Source of the DNA: CAVQBP01 sp964448105
GTDB lineage: Bacteria > Bacteroidota > Ignavibacteria > Ignavibacteriales > Ignavibacteriaceae
Direction of reading: 5' to 3'
DNA: 55,975 nucleotides
Assembly (NCBI GenBank): GCA_964448105.1
Contig: CAYUVK010000022.1
Span: 1 to 55,975 of the forward strand
Positions within the stretch are counted from its first letter, which is position 1. Every line of letters begins with the position of its first letter. A program made the position numbers and the translations under genes. Under the pieces are notes generated by a model. It searched no databases, was not told the origin of the DNA, and was given only the letters and a program-made list of their open reading frames with translations. This document shows positions 26,426 to 36,201 of this stretch, piece after piece.

Positions 26426-28939
26426 ATGTTTTATTCATTTTTTAAAAAAATTTTAGAATATAAATTACTTGTTGGGATCTTGATCCTATTATTCTTTGCT
26501 CTTTTGCAATATTTGGGATATGAGCAAATCAAGTCATCAATTCCTGATAATCAAGGCAATACATTTTTATTCGGAACTTGGGGATATGTATGTATTTCAT
26601 TTTTAATCCTTTTTTATATAGGGATTTTATATCTAAAATATATTACCAAATTAAGTAGAAAAGCAAAAGAAATTGCCCAAAAGGATTTTATTTCACTTGT
26701 AAATGCTTTAACAGAATTATCACATGGAAATCTTACTGCTACATTTTCAGTTAATTCCGGTCAGACCCAAATTAAAGCTGCCAGTGAAATCAAAAGCCTT
26801 GCGGAAAGCATTAATTTGATTTCAGCTAAAATGCAGGAAGCTGCAAAAGAATATAATTCTGCGGTGTATAAACCTTGTCAGAGGTTATGTTATGTGGGTG
26901 CCGATTCTTACCTTGAAGGCAGAGCGCTTGGTGAGTATGCAGGAAAAAAATTAAATGGGAAAGGAAAAATAGCTATTGTTACCGGAAGTTTTTCTGCTTC
27001 CGGGCTTGAGCTGAGGCGCAAAGGATTTATAAATATTCTACGGGAAAAATATCCCAGGCTTCAAGTTACGGAATCCGTTGAGACTTTTGAATCCGTTGAT
27101 GTTATATATCAGAAATCATTAGAGTTAATAAAAAAATATCCTGATTTATCTGCATTTTATATTACATTTGCTATGGGCGGTAGAGTTGCAGAAGCAATTG
27201 ATGACACGAATAATGCAAAAAAAATTCTGCTGTTCTGTCATGATCTAGCAGACGATACCATGAAATATATAAAAAATGGAATAGTAACTGCTACACTAGG
27301 GCAGGATACATTTGCACAGGGTCATGATCCGCTAATTCACTTATTTAATCATATAGTGAAAAGGTGGCACCCGGCACAGCCTAGGTTATTAACAACTAAT
27401 GATCTAATAACTTTGGAAAACTATCAGCAATTCTGGAAAGAAGGTATTGGTGTTATAGAATCTGATTTTATGAAACAACGCCGCCCTAAACCGATTGAAA
27501 GGTCACCCCGTTTAATAAAAATAGCTTATATTGGCAGAGAATTGAATCCTTTCTGGTCATCAGTAAAAAAAGGATTTACCGCCGCGTCGAATGAATTACA
27601 CAGCTATAATGCAGTGGTAGAATGGATATTACCTGAAGGAATAAACCAGAAAGGCAGTATAAATTTAAGTGCCGATGTTTTCGGTCCAGCTATTAAATCT
27701 GCAATCGCACAGAAATATGATGCAATAGCAATAGCAATCTTTGATCAAAATTTAATTCCGTATATTAATGAAGCTGTCTCGGCAGGGATTCCCGTAGCTA
27801 CATTTAATGCAGAACCTATAAGCTTTCGAGATTTATTTTCAACTTTGGCACAAAGAGCAAACCAATTAATATCAATAGGTGAAAATCTAAGTGATGCAGT
27901 AAAAAGTTCGGTTGAAGCTTCACATAATAATGCAAGTGCTATTCATGAAATGGCTGCAAGTCTTAAAAATGAAGATTTATCCGTTCATAGAGCGACAGAA
28001 CATATCCATCAAATCAATTTGGAAATTGAAAACACTGTTCATGCAGCTATAGAACAAGAAAAAACGGCCCATAATGCCGCAACCGCTGCAGATAAAATCT
28101 GTCAATCAATTAATACTGCTAATGAAAATGCACTGCTTGTTTCAAAAGCTTCTTTTGAATCCATTGAGATAGCTAAAAAAGGTGCCGAATCTGTAATGGA
28201 AAATTTAAAGCAAATAGTTAATATACAAGAAGCTGTTAAAATATTTTCCGATAAAATAAAAGAAATGAGTGCACAATCGGAACATATTGGTTCTATTGTT
28301 GCAACAATTGAAAATATTTCCGAGCAGACAAATTTACTTGCTTTAAATGCAGCAATTGAAGCTGCCAGAGCTGGGGAATTTGGGCAGGGTTTTGCTGTTG
28401 TAGCAGATGAAGTTAGAGTTCTCGCGGAAAAATCTGCAAAAGCAACGAAAGAAACTTCTACAATGATCAATAATGTGAAAAAGAACATTGATGAATCAAA
28501 TTCACATATTGAAAAACTTGTTTCAGGAGTTAACGAAGGAATTGTATTAGCCAATCAATCTGGCGATGCATTAAAAAAATTACTGAATAACTCTTCTTCT
28601 ATGAACGAAAAAATTAAATCTATGGAAGATGCTAATGCGAAGGCAACAAAATTAGCAGGGGAATTACAGTCCGCAATTGAGGTGGTTACAAGTGTAATTG
28701 AAAGAAATATGAAATCGACTGTTGAAGTTAAAGAGAATATGCAAACCACACTTGATACTATAATGAATGTTGCCGAGATAAGCAAAACAAATGCATCTAC
28801 TATCCAGGAAATCTCTACGGAAACAGAAAAGGTTTATACTCAAAATGAAAAAGTAAATAAAGTAGCTGTTCAATTATCATCAATGGCAAAGGAACTACAG
28901 GGTGCAACCGCTCAATTTAATATTGATGAAAAGAAATAA
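26426..28939 (+). CDS. Methyl-accepting chemotaxis protein with permuted sugar-binding-like domain
   Basis: The 837-residue chemoreceptor has two membrane segments (about residues 14-32 and 54-73) joined by only about 20 residues, so there is no extracytoplasmic sensor domain. A HAMP-like stretch (85-140) follows. Residues about 152-315 match the second lobe of RbsB-like binding proteins (YVGADSYLEGRALGEY, KGKIAIVTGS, ATLGQDTFAQG). Residues about 360-463 match the first lobe (IKIAYIGRELNPFWSSVKKG, YDAIAIAIFDQN, GIPVATFNAEP). The order of lobes is thus reversed relative to normal binding proteins. The rest is a standard signalling domain with its conserved tip (ENISEQTNLLALNAAIEAAR, about 630-650). 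Topology puts the ligand domain in the cytoplasm, where it may sense an imported sugar or uronate. Confidence 0.88.
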   Translation: MFYSFFKKILEYKLLVGILILLFFALLQYLGYEQIKSSIPDNQGNTFLFGTWGYVCISFLILFYIGILYLKYITKLSRKAKEIAQKDFISLVNALTELSHGNLTATFSVNSGQTQIKAASEIKSLAESINLISAKMQEAAKEYNSAVYKPCQRLCYVGADSYLEGRALGEYAGKKLNGKGKIAIVTGSFSASGLELRRKGFINILREKYPRLQVTESVETFESVDVIYQKSLELIKKYPDLSAFYITFAMGGRVAEAIDDTNNAKKILLFCHDLADDTMKYIKNGIVTATLGQDTFAQGHDPLIHLFNHIVKRWHPAQPRLLTTNDLITLENYQQFWKEGIGVIESDFMKQRRPKPIERSPRLIKIAYIGRELNPFWSSVKKGFTAASNELHSYNAVVEWILPEGINQKGSINLSADVFGPAIKSAIAQKYDAIAIAIFDQNLIPYINEAVSAGIPVATFNAEPISFRDLFSTLAQRANQLISIGENLSDAVKSSVEASHNNASAIHEMAASLKNEDLSVHRATEHIHQINLEIENTVHAAIEQEKTAHNAATAADKICQSINTANENALLVSKASFESIEIAKKGAESVMENLKQIVNIQEAVKIFSDKIKEMSAQSEHIGSIVATIENISEQTNLLALNAAIEAARAGEFGQGFAVVADEVRVLAEKSAKATKETSTMINNVKKNIDESNSHIEKLVSGVNEGIVLANQSGDALKKLLNNSSSMNEKIKSMEDANAKATKLAGELQSAIEVVTSVIERNMKSTVEVKENMQTTLDTIMNVAEISKTNASTIQEISTETEKVYTQNEKVNKVAVQLSSMAKELQGATAQFNIDEKK

Positions 28940-29401
28940 AAATTTATTACATTTTCTAGAAAAGCCAGGAATTATCAAAAACTAAACTTCTATCCCTATC
29001 TGCAAAAAAAACCATAATTCTGTTATAGTAGTTTTCTATCTTTCCATTTCTATCTTTCCATTAAAAAATACCTCTCTTTTTTAATTTAAAATACTTATTT
29101 TAATTAAGAAGGAGGGATAACACTTCTGTATGATCCAAACTGCAGCAAATAAAGGGATTTTTAAAAATTTTCATTAGTTATTAGATACAAAAAGAAATAG
29201 CTATGGGGAAAAAATTTTTCATATGTACTGTCCTTTGCCGAAGGATTATCAAACAAATTTTAGTATACCCGTTCCCAAATTTTCTTTCTGATACTCATCT
29301 TTTGAAGTTGAAAAAGGGTAGGATAAATTAACAATATTGTATGAGGGTGGATATAAGTTGGAAGTTAAATATCATATTGAATTTTAGGAAAGGATCAGAA
29401 T
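28940..29401. other. Intergenic region upstream of membrane DUF362 gene
   Basis: No convincing gene is seen in these 462 bases. CTATCTTTCCATT occurs twice in tandem near 29036-29062. A strong GGAGGG at 29111-29116 is followed by an ATG whose frame stops after 15 codons, and a 42-codon frame at 29203-29331 has no ribosome site and no recognisable sequence. The ATG at 29402 has AAAGGA upstream. Confidence 0.4.
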
Positions 29402-31396
29402 ATGATTCCGAATAAATCTTTTAGCTACCAAAAAAAATTGTCCGGGAAAAACCATTATCATGCTTTTCATTACAATAACAAATTCTCCAGATGGCTTTTT
29501 CCTCTCACAGGATTAGCTTGTTTAATCTGGTTTCTTGTACGTGTAATTCCGAAACCAAGCCGGGCACAATACCCTTGTATGAAAGTAGCTGCTCCAATTG
29601 CAAGCAGTTTTATTTTATATATTACAGGACTTGCAGCTACAGTGTTTTCTTTCAAAAAAGCAAGGCACTATTTTCGCAAAGCACAATATGCTGTTGCATT
29701 AATTCTTTTTCTTGGTAGTATGATTGTGGCTTCATTCCTGGTGTCAAACACCGGCACTGCATCTTATTCATCGTCGGCTTACAAGAAATTATTAACCGGG
29801 CCGATCGATTCTGCTAATCATCCAATTGGAATTGCAAAAGGGATATTTCCCGGTAGAGTTGTGTGGGTTCATAATCCGGATGCAACAAATGAAAAATGCA
29901 TTGTGGATGATCCGGAGAATGGATATTTCATGAGCGAAAATATGAATCAGACGGAAGTTGATAGAATGCTTTCCGAAGCTTTGAAAAGTTTAACCGGACA
30001 GACAAGCGATAGCGCTGCGTGGGATACTATATTCCGGTATCATAATGCCATACGCGGGAAAGGAGCAGTTAATTATGTAAAAGGAGAAAAGATATTCATC
30101 AAAACAAACGCTACAAGTGCAATGCACGTCAATCCGGCGGATTTAACATCAACTTCTTATCATGGTGTTTCCGAAACATCGGTAGCATCAGTTCTTGCAG
30201 TTCTACGGCAGCTCGTAAACATTGTCGGTGTGGCCCAAAGTGATATTTATGTAGGTGATCCAATGAAACATATCTATAAACATTTATATGATGTATGGCA
30301 TTCGGAATTCCCTAATGTTCATTATCTTGATCATAATGACTATTCTTACCTCGGAAGAGAAAAAGCTGTTGCCAGCACAACTGCAAAAATAACATACTCC
30401 GATAAAGGAACGGTTTTAAGAACACCGGAAGGCGATACTGTTTATGATGATTACCTTTATTCTATCTTTGAAAATGCAGAATACATATTAAATATACCAA
30501 TGCTGAAAGGACACCAGCGTGCCGGAATGACTATGTTTGCAAAAAATCATTTCGGATCACATACACGTGATTTTGCTTCTCATCTTCATAATGGATTGGT
30601 TAGTCCCGAAGGACTTGGTGATCTAAGACGCACCGGTTATGGACTTTATAGAGTCCAGGTCGATATAATGAGTCACAAATTATTAGGTGGAAAAAATCTC
30701 GTTTATATAATGGATGCCCTATGGGCATCAGACTGGGAACTTAACAAGCCGATAAAATGGAAGATGCCGCCATTTAATAACGATTATACATCATCTTTAT
30801 TTGTTTCACTCGATCCTGTTGCAATTGAATCAGTCGGTTATGATTTTTTAAGGTCTGAATTCACAACTGAAAGCGGTGCAGATCCTTCTGTTCAAATGTC
30901 CGGTGTAGATGATTATCTTCACCAGGCAGCAGATTCGGCAAATTGGCCCCATGGTATAAAGTATGATCCTAACAACACTGGTGTTTACATAGCTAGTTTG
31001 GGCGTGCATGAACATTGGAATAATTCAGTGGATAAAAAATATACAAGGAATCTCGGTACAGGAAACGGTATTGAATTAATCGATATAGAGCAAACTGCTC
31101 CCGATAATATTATTGAAGGAAAGAATAACGCTGAGCATTTCCGGCTTTACCAGAACTATCCCAACCCGTTTAATCCAGTAACGACATTTTCATTTGATAT
31201 TCCAAAGCAATCCTTTGTGTCATTGAAAGTATATGATCTGCTGGGAAGAGAAACAGCAACACTGGTTGATGAAACAAAAAAAGCAGGGAGTTATAAAGTG
31301 CTCTGGAATGCAAACCGTCTTGCAAGCGGAGTATATTTCTTTCAACTTCAGGCCGGGGATTATAGTTCAACGAAGAAGTTTTTACTTTTAAAATAG
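29402..31396 (+). CDS. Membrane-anchored DUF362 protein with T9SS-like C-terminus
   Basis: A 664-residue protein with three predicted N-terminal membrane segments (about residues 31-48, 63-83 and 95-112), including the motif PSRAQYPCMKVAAP between the first two. A large DUF362 domain (about 220-540) follows (KIFIKTNATSAMH, NIPMLKGHQRAGMTMFAKNHFGS, LDPVAIESVGYDF). The C-terminus is a T9SS type A domain (NYPNPFNPVTTF, ending KKFLLLK). A polytopic anchor and a secretion tail on one protein are hard to reconcile, unless the N-terminal part is processed. It is clearly a different subtype from the Tat-exported DUF362 at 23492. The function is unknown. Confidence 0.8.
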   Translation: MIPNKSFSYQKKLSGKNHYHAFHYNNKFSRWLFPLTGLACLIWFLVRVIPKPSRAQYPCMKVAAPIASSFILYITGLAATVFSFKKARHYFRKAQYAVALILFLGSMIVASFLVSNTGTASYSSSAYKKLLTGPIDSANHPIGIAKGIFPGRVVWVHNPDATNEKCIVDDPENGYFMSENMNQTEVDRMLSEALKSLTGQTSDSAAWDTIFRYHNAIRGKGAVNYVKGEKIFIKTNATSAMHVNPADLTSTSYHGVSETSVASVLAVLRQLVNIVGVAQSDIYVGDPMKHIYKHLYDVWHSEFPNVHYLDHNDYSYLGREKAVASTTAKITYSDKGTVLRTPEGDTVYDDYLYSIFENAEYILNIPMLKGHQRAGMTMFAKNHFGSHTRDFASHLHNGLVSPEGLGDLRRTGYGLYRVQVDIMSHKLLGGKNLVYIMDALWASDWELNKPIKWKMPPFNNDYTSSLFVSLDPVAIESVGYDFLRSEFTTESGADPSVQMSGVDDYLHQAADSANWPHGIKYDPNNTGVYIASLGVHEHWNNSVDKKYTRNLGTGNGIELIDIEQTAPDNIIEGKNNAEHFRLYQNYPNPFNPVTTFSFDIPKQSFVSLKVYDLLGRETATLVDETKKAGSYKVLWNANRLASGVYFFQLQAGDYSSTKKFLLLK

Positions 31397-31483
31397 ATAT
31401 CGCAATAACTATGGACAGATTTAGATAGAGAAATAGTAATTAAGTCATCAAATTTTTTGTATAGAAAGTTTAAAAGGTATATC

Positions 31484-33034
31484 ATGAAAAAAAGTTTACA
31501 AAGCAATGAGGGTTTGAAAACTGTTATTCGTTTTTTTTACTTTGTTGTTTCAATTGCATTCATTTCTGAGATACATGCACAGTCCAATGCTGCGTTAATC
31601 AATTTAGATAGTACTCGTCAGATTATCAGAGGCTTCGGTGCTGCAAACATTCTTCCCTGGCGAGACGATATGACTACCGATCAAATAAATACAGCCTTCG
31701 GTACCGGAGATGGTCAAATTGGCTTTACCATACTTCGATTACGAGTTCCAAACCAGCAAAATGAATTTAATCTCAATGTTCCCACTTCACAAATAGCTTA
31801 TTCAATGGGAGTCACAATTATTGCATCACCATGGTCGCCTCCGGCTTGGATGAAAAGTAATGATACTACTGTTGGCGGCAGACTTAACGATACTTCTTAT
31901 GCTTCTTATGCTGCTCACTTAAAATCATTTGTTAATTACATGGCAAGTAATGGTGTTCCTATTTATGCAGTTTCAGTTCAAAACGAACCAGATGTTCATG
32001 TAGGATATGAATCTTGTGATTGGAATGCCGGAGAGTTGCTCAAGTTTGTCAAGGAAAATGCAGCATCCATTGGTACTAATATCATTGTACCCGAATCTGC
32101 CCATTTCGACAAGAGCTTGTCCGATCCCATACTCAATGATCCTGCTGCAGCAGTTAATGTATCAATTATAGGCGGACATATATACGGAGGTGGGCTGGAA
32201 AATTATCCGCTTGCTGAAAGCAAAGGAAAAGAAATTTGGATGACCGAGTATCTTAATTTAGATATTTCTTGGGCAGCTAATCTTGGAACGGGCAAAGAAA
32301 TTAATGATTGTATGAATGCGGGTATGAGTGCTTATATATGGTGGTATATAGTAAGGTTTTATGGTCCGATTGATGAAGATGGAAATGTATCTAAACGCGG
32401 TTATGTGATGTCGCAGTATGCAAGATTTATCCGTCCTGGATTTTTCAGGGTAAATGCTACTGCAAATCCTCAGGCAAACGTGTATGTAACTGCATATAAA
32501 GATAGTTCTAAAATTGTTATCGTTGCTATAAATAACAATCTATCAACGGTAGAACAGACATTTACTTTGCAGAAAGAGGGAGGTGTAAACGCTGCATTGT
32601 TTATACCTTATGTTACATCTGAAACTAAAAATTGCTTGCAAGGAAGTAATATTAATTTGAACAACAATAGTCTCACCGTTGTACTCGATGCATCGAGCAT
32701 AACAACTTTTGTATCGGAAGCAACTCCCGATGCAGTTGAACATTTGGACATACCCAAAATATTCAGTCTATCCCAAAATTACCCGAATCCGTTCAATCCA
32801 ACTACAACTATAAAATATTCTTTAATAAAACCTTCTTTTGTCAAACTTGATATTTATAATCTGGTCGGCCGAAAAGTAAAAACACTTATTAATTCATATC
32901 AAAGTGCTGGCGAACATTTTATTGTATGGAGTGCAACAAATGATTTGAATAATACTGTTCCTTCAGGTGTTTATTTTTACCAAATGGATGCAGGTAATGT
33001 TCATCTCCAAAAGAAAATGATCTTAATTCGGTAA
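31484..33034 (+). CDS. GH30 glucuronoxylanase (subfamily 8-like), T9SS-secreted
   Basis: Counting from the ATG at 31484, the protein has a signal peptide ending near HAQ, a GH30 barrel and a beta-sandwich, and a T9SS type A domain (NYPNPFNPTTTI, ending KKMILIR). Acid/base Glu168 lies in SVQNEPDV and nucleophile Glu255 in WMTEYL. The sequence after the acid/base (YESCDWN) resembles XynC-type GH30_8 enzymes, which cut xylan at positions set by a glucuronic acid side chain; subfamily is judged from recall. An in-frame TTG at 31457 would add nine residues but fits a signal peptide less well. A broken copy of its beta-sandwich lies 520 bases downstream. Confidence 0.88.
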   Translation: MKKSLQSNEGLKTVIRFFYFVVSIAFISEIHAQSNAALINLDSTRQIIRGFGAANILPWRDDMTTDQINTAFGTGDGQIGFTILRLRVPNQQNEFNLNVPTSQIAYSMGVTIIASPWSPPAWMKSNDTTVGGRLNDTSYASYAAHLKSFVNYMASNGVPIYAVSVQNEPDVHVGYESCDWNAGELLKFVKENAASIGTNIIVPESAHFDKSLSDPILNDPAAAVNVSIIGGHIYGGGLENYPLAESKGKEIWMTEYLNLDISWAANLGTGKEINDCMNAGMSAYIWWYIVRFYGPIDEDGNVSKRGYVMSQYARFIRPGFFRVNATANPQANVYVTAYKDSSKIVIVAINNNLSTVEQTFTLQKEGGVNAALFIPYVTSETKNCLQGSNINLNNNSLTVVLDASSITTFVSEATPDAVEHLDIPKIFSLSQNYPNPFNPTTTIKYSLIKPSFVKLDIYNLVGRKVKTLINSYQSAGEHFIVWSATNDLNNTVPSGVYFYQMDAGNVHLQKKMILIR

Positions 33035-33287
33035 CTTCATTATACCCAAACACAGGCATACATAAGTATGAGTATTGAATTTAATGATGCGGATTATAAT
33101 TAAGTTAGGTATTAGAAAAAATTTTAAGTATTAATTGTATTTCATAGTAAATTTGATTGAATATGAAAAATCATTCTGATGTTAGATTTTCTGAACAGGC
33201 CGTATCCATTCTCTTTCCAGCCTTTAAGTAGAATTTAAACAACTTGTACCCACCGGCTTATTTGTTTTTATTTTCCTAATTTTTTGA

Positions 33288-33545
33288 GTGGGAATGCATC
33301 CGATTCTTGATGTATTGTGTCATGATTTTGCTTCAGTATTAGGAAATGAGTATACCTACTACAACAGTTCTCCTATTTCTTCTGATACGACAATGAATGT
33401 TAAAAATTTGAGTTCTGATCAATTAATACTTATGGATAATATTAGTGAATTAATGAAAAATGTTGATAATAACTTTTATGAATTGAAGGATCTGTACAAT
33501 AAAAATAAACCACTGCAATTTAGCAGCTATATTAAGGAAAAATAA
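33288..33545 (+). CDS. Small hypothetical protein (uncertain)
   Basis: A short open frame (85 residues from a GTG, 83 from the ATG at 33294) between the GH30 gene and its broken copy. The product is polar and likely helical in its second half (NLSSDQLILMDNISELMKNV), without signal peptide or membrane segment. I do not recognise it and see no ribosome binding site beyond a weak GTGGGA. It may be a real small gene or a fragment carried with the GH30 debris. The 253 bases before it (33035-33287) hold nothing I can identify. Confidence 0.25.
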   Translation: MGMHPILDVLCHDFASVLGNEYTYYNSSPISSDTTMNVKNLSSDQLILMDNISELMKNVDNNFYELKDLYNKNKPLQFSSYIKEK

Positions 33546-33549
33546 AATG

Positions 33550-33814
33550 ATTAAATGAAACAAGCAATCCTCAAGAATTGGTTTTTACAACAGTTTATAA
33601 AAATGATTCTAAATTAGTTATTGTTTCAATAAACGAGGGATTATCTGCAATTAAACAGAAATATATTTTGAAAAACTGTAGTTTTAATAGTTTTATATCT
33701 TACACCACATCAAGTATAAAGAATTGTGAGAAGGGAGATGTAATTCCCGCATTAATCGGAAGTTTTTATGCTACTCTGGATTCGTTAAGTATAACGACTT
33801 TTGTTTTGGATTAA
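33550..33814 (+). pseudogene. GH30 C-terminal beta-sandwich fragment
   Basis: This fragment aligns with the beta-sandwich of the upstream GH30. Its TSNPQELVFTTVYKNDSKLV corresponds to ATANPQANVYVTAYKDSSKI, and its SIKNCEKGD and SLSITTFV correspond to ETKNCLQGS and ASSITTFV. The catalytic barrel and the T9SS tail are missing. It is preceded directly by a stop codon (33547-33549), so it is the tail of a deleted tandem GH30 paralogue. Confidence 0.75.
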
Positions 33815-33849
33815 TCAATGTCTTTTTACTAAATGATTTTATAATATTT

Positions 33850-34905
33850 TCATCGTATCATTTCTCTAACTATTATTTCGATTCCGACTTCATCATTACG
33901 CAAATTAATAATCAAACCGTTATAATATAAATCGGTTTGAGGATTATCAATTCCAGTTGATTTATTATAAATTCTTAATCGTCCATATTCAGATTTAATG
34001 CTTTTATTTTCAACGTAATGTTCAATTAGAGGTGATTCAACTTTAATATATCGTTTATTATTATCAATAAATACTATAGCTTCTTTTAATATTCGAGTAT
34101 TTCCGGTTGTTGAGTCTTTTTCGGCTGTTTCAAAAATATCTCCGTAATCTTTAAATATTGGAAGTCTTTTTATATTGTGATCACGAAGTATCTGTCCCCA
34201 TTTATTTGGTTTGTACAAATTAATTGTATAATCTAATAATTCAGGTCCGCCGTAATTTCCGTGCCCCGGTATAACGATTCTTGCGGAGCCGAATTCGTTC
34301 TTCACTTTTTTAATAGTATTTGACCATTCATTCAGGTTTGCATCGGCAATATTGCCTACCCAGCCGTTATAATTTCTGATCTCATTTCCGCCGAACAATA
34401 TTTTCTCTTTCGGTATCCAAACAACAATTCCATCTATCGTATGTGCTGGTCCGAAATATTGGCAAATAAGTTTTTCATTCCCTGCTTTTAATTCTAATTT
34501 GGAATCAAACCCAGCATCTGGAATTGGCAGCCCTTTTTCTTTTGCAATAGTTCTTGTTAATTCAGACGAATATGATTTTATTCCTAATTTTTGTACAACA
34601 TCTAAACCTTCCATTGCATCCGGGTGCCATCTATCAATTATATAACCAACTATTTTTGCTTTAAATTGTTCTTTTGTCCAGTTTATTAATTTCAGCGTTG
34701 CATCATCTGATGGAGGAGTTGAAACAATAATTGCTTCGCCATTATTAATAAAAACAATTCCATTGCTGTTATCATAGGTATGAACATAAACACCTTCAGC
34801 TATTTTAGTTGCGGTTAGTTTATCGGTAATATTTATTGTTTGTCCGAATAAAACCGGTAAGTGAAAAATCATTAAAAGTAGGATTGTTGCGATTTTTTTT
34901 ATCAT
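33850..34905 (-). CDS. Metallo-beta-lactamase-fold exported protein with altered metal ligands
   Basis: Counting from the ATG at 34905, a 351-residue protein with a signal peptide (residues 1-22) and a fold like subclass B1 metallo-beta-lactamases. The ligand motifs are changed. The usual H-x-H-x-D is Arg92-x-His94-x-Asp96 (RWHPD), His155 (GPAHTIDG) is kept, the usual Cys is Asn174 (FGGNEI), and His215 (IPGHG) is kept. About 110 extra residues follow the fold. Beta-lactamase activity is therefore doubtful, and another hydrolase role or loss of activity is possible. The frame is open upstream to 35085, but that part overlaps the deacetylase gene and lacks a signal peptide, so 34905 is chosen. 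Confidence 0.75.
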   Translation of the reverse strand: MIKKIATILLLMIFHLPVLFGQTINITDKLTATKIAEGVYVHTYDNSNGIVFINNGEAIIVSTPPSDDATLKLINWTKEQFKAKIVGYIIDRWHPDAMEGLDVVQKLGIKSYSSELTRTIAKEKGLPIPDAGFDSKLELKAGNEKLICQYFGPAHTIDGIVVWIPKEKILFGGNEIRNYNGWVGNIADANLNEWSNTIKKVKNEFGSARIVIPGHGNYGGPELLDYTINLYKPNKWGQILRDHNIKRLPIFKDYGDIFETAEKDSTTGNTRILKEAIVFIDNNKRYIKVESPLIEHYVENKSIKSEYGRLRIYNKSTGIDNPQTDLYYNGLIINLRNDEVGIEIIVREMIR

Positions 34906-34969
34906 ATTAATTGTCTTTTTTATAGGGCTGTTCTCAAAATTTATATGTGCAGCAAAAAGAATATATAGT

Positions 34970-35893
34970 CTATTTTGATAATTTATTAATATAATCAGGT
35001 GTAGCAGGTTCTTCTTTAAAAAAATCTCCCTTTTTACCTTGTGAAAGTGCCCACCTATCAATCCAGGAAATTCCCCAATCACCATATACAGTTATATAAG
35101 ATTTATATACATCATCTTCAAGTGCTTGATCCATTGTAATAAATTCATAATTATTCTTCCTAAACATGACTGCTAAAGAATCAATATAATCTGAATTAAG
35201 CCAGCTGGCGTGCAGAAGTAAAATCTGTTTTATATTTCTTCCAAATAAATTATGAGATTGCTTTTCATAATATTTCAATTTCTTTTCCATATAATCGATA
35301 TAAGCATGTCCGATTTCTTTTATAAGGGGATTATCCTTTTTTACTTTAGCTCTTTTATATGCAACAGCAAATAAATAATCTTCATTATCAATTGTTACCG
35401 GTGCTGTTATATATCCATGATTTAAAAGAAAATTATCCAGTGAATCAGCTTTTTCTTTTGAGTTGCCGGTGTGCAGAAAAGGATGCCTGAAGTATTTAAT
35501 TGTCTTCCCTTTATTAGAAAGTATTTCTTTTGTAATAGCTTCTCCTGTCAAAATATCTTTAGAATAAACTTTAAATGAAACCAAATTATAATCGGGATGA
35601 GAGAATGTATGGTTGCCTAAATCCAGGCCATTATCTACCCAATACTTAAGTAGTTCAACCTGGAATTGAATTAAACCTTCTTTATTATATAGTTTTTTCT
35701 CATTCACAAATCCTATCGCTGGTATTCTATTTCTTTTAAGTGAAGATGTGAGATTCTTAATTAAATCTTTTTGAAATGTAGTATCTGAAATACCGTAACT
35801 TACAACAGGTAAATCATCGAATGAAAAGCAAACATATTTTTTTTGTCCGTATGATATTAATCCTAATAAGATAAAGAATATTAATATTTTCAA
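34970..35893 (-). CDS. CE4-like polysaccharide deacetylase, exported
   Basis: A 307-residue protein with a short signal peptide (ISYGQ near residue 16) and NodB-type deacetylase motifs: SFDDLP (Asp26, Asp27) and HTFSHP (His95, His99), with YFRHPF further on. Known relatives remove N- or O-acetyl groups from chitin, peptidoglycan or xylan. Deacetylation of xylan fits the neighbourhood but is inference. The start is a TTG at 35891-35893 without a clear ribosome site. It is transcribed with the metallo-beta-lactamase-fold gene, 64 bases downstream, and divergently from the beta-helix gene. Confidence 0.8.
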   Translation of the reverse strand: MKILIFFILLGLISYGQKKYVCFSFDDLPVVSYGISDTTFQKDLIKNLTSSLKRNRIPAIGFVNEKKLYNKEGLIQFQVELLKYWVDNGLDLGNHTFSHPDYNLVSFKVYSKDILTGEAITKEILSNKGKTIKYFRHPFLHTGNSKEKADSLDNFLLNHGYITAPVTIDNEDYLFAVAYKRAKVKKDNPLIKEIGHAYIDYMEKKLKYYEKQSHNLFGRNIKQILLLHASWLNSDYIDSLAVMFRKNNYEFITMDQALEDDVYKSYITVYGDWGISWIDRWALSQGKKGDFFKEEPATPDYINKLSK

Positions 35894-36201
35894 ATTTATT
35901 ATATCGATTATTTATTAGATAAAAATTATTAAAATATTTGACTGAGCATTTGTATCGCTTGAGTACAAATCTTACTGGAGAAGAATGCTACAGATAAATC
36001 GAGAAGTGCAAAGAAATATTATTCTTATTTTAATAATATAATTTTACAGAATTAAAATTATGTCATAAAGCTGTAATTTACAATAAAAATTTTCTGTCAA
36101 TTTAAATCTTTTGGTTAAAAACATTGAGTGAATATTCTGCGGTATGAAATGGCGCAGAACAAAGAAATATACAGGAAAACACAGAAATTTATTCCTTTAA
36201 T

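Noticed and set aside
28102..28554. 150-residue minus-strand frame within the chemoreceptor
   Set aside because: It is antisense to the conserved signalling helices; heptad-repeat coding regions commonly give long antisense frames.
29036..29062. Tandem CTATCTTTCCATT repeat as a start of a CRISPR or regulatory array
   Set aside because: Only two units and no spacers; simple local duplication.
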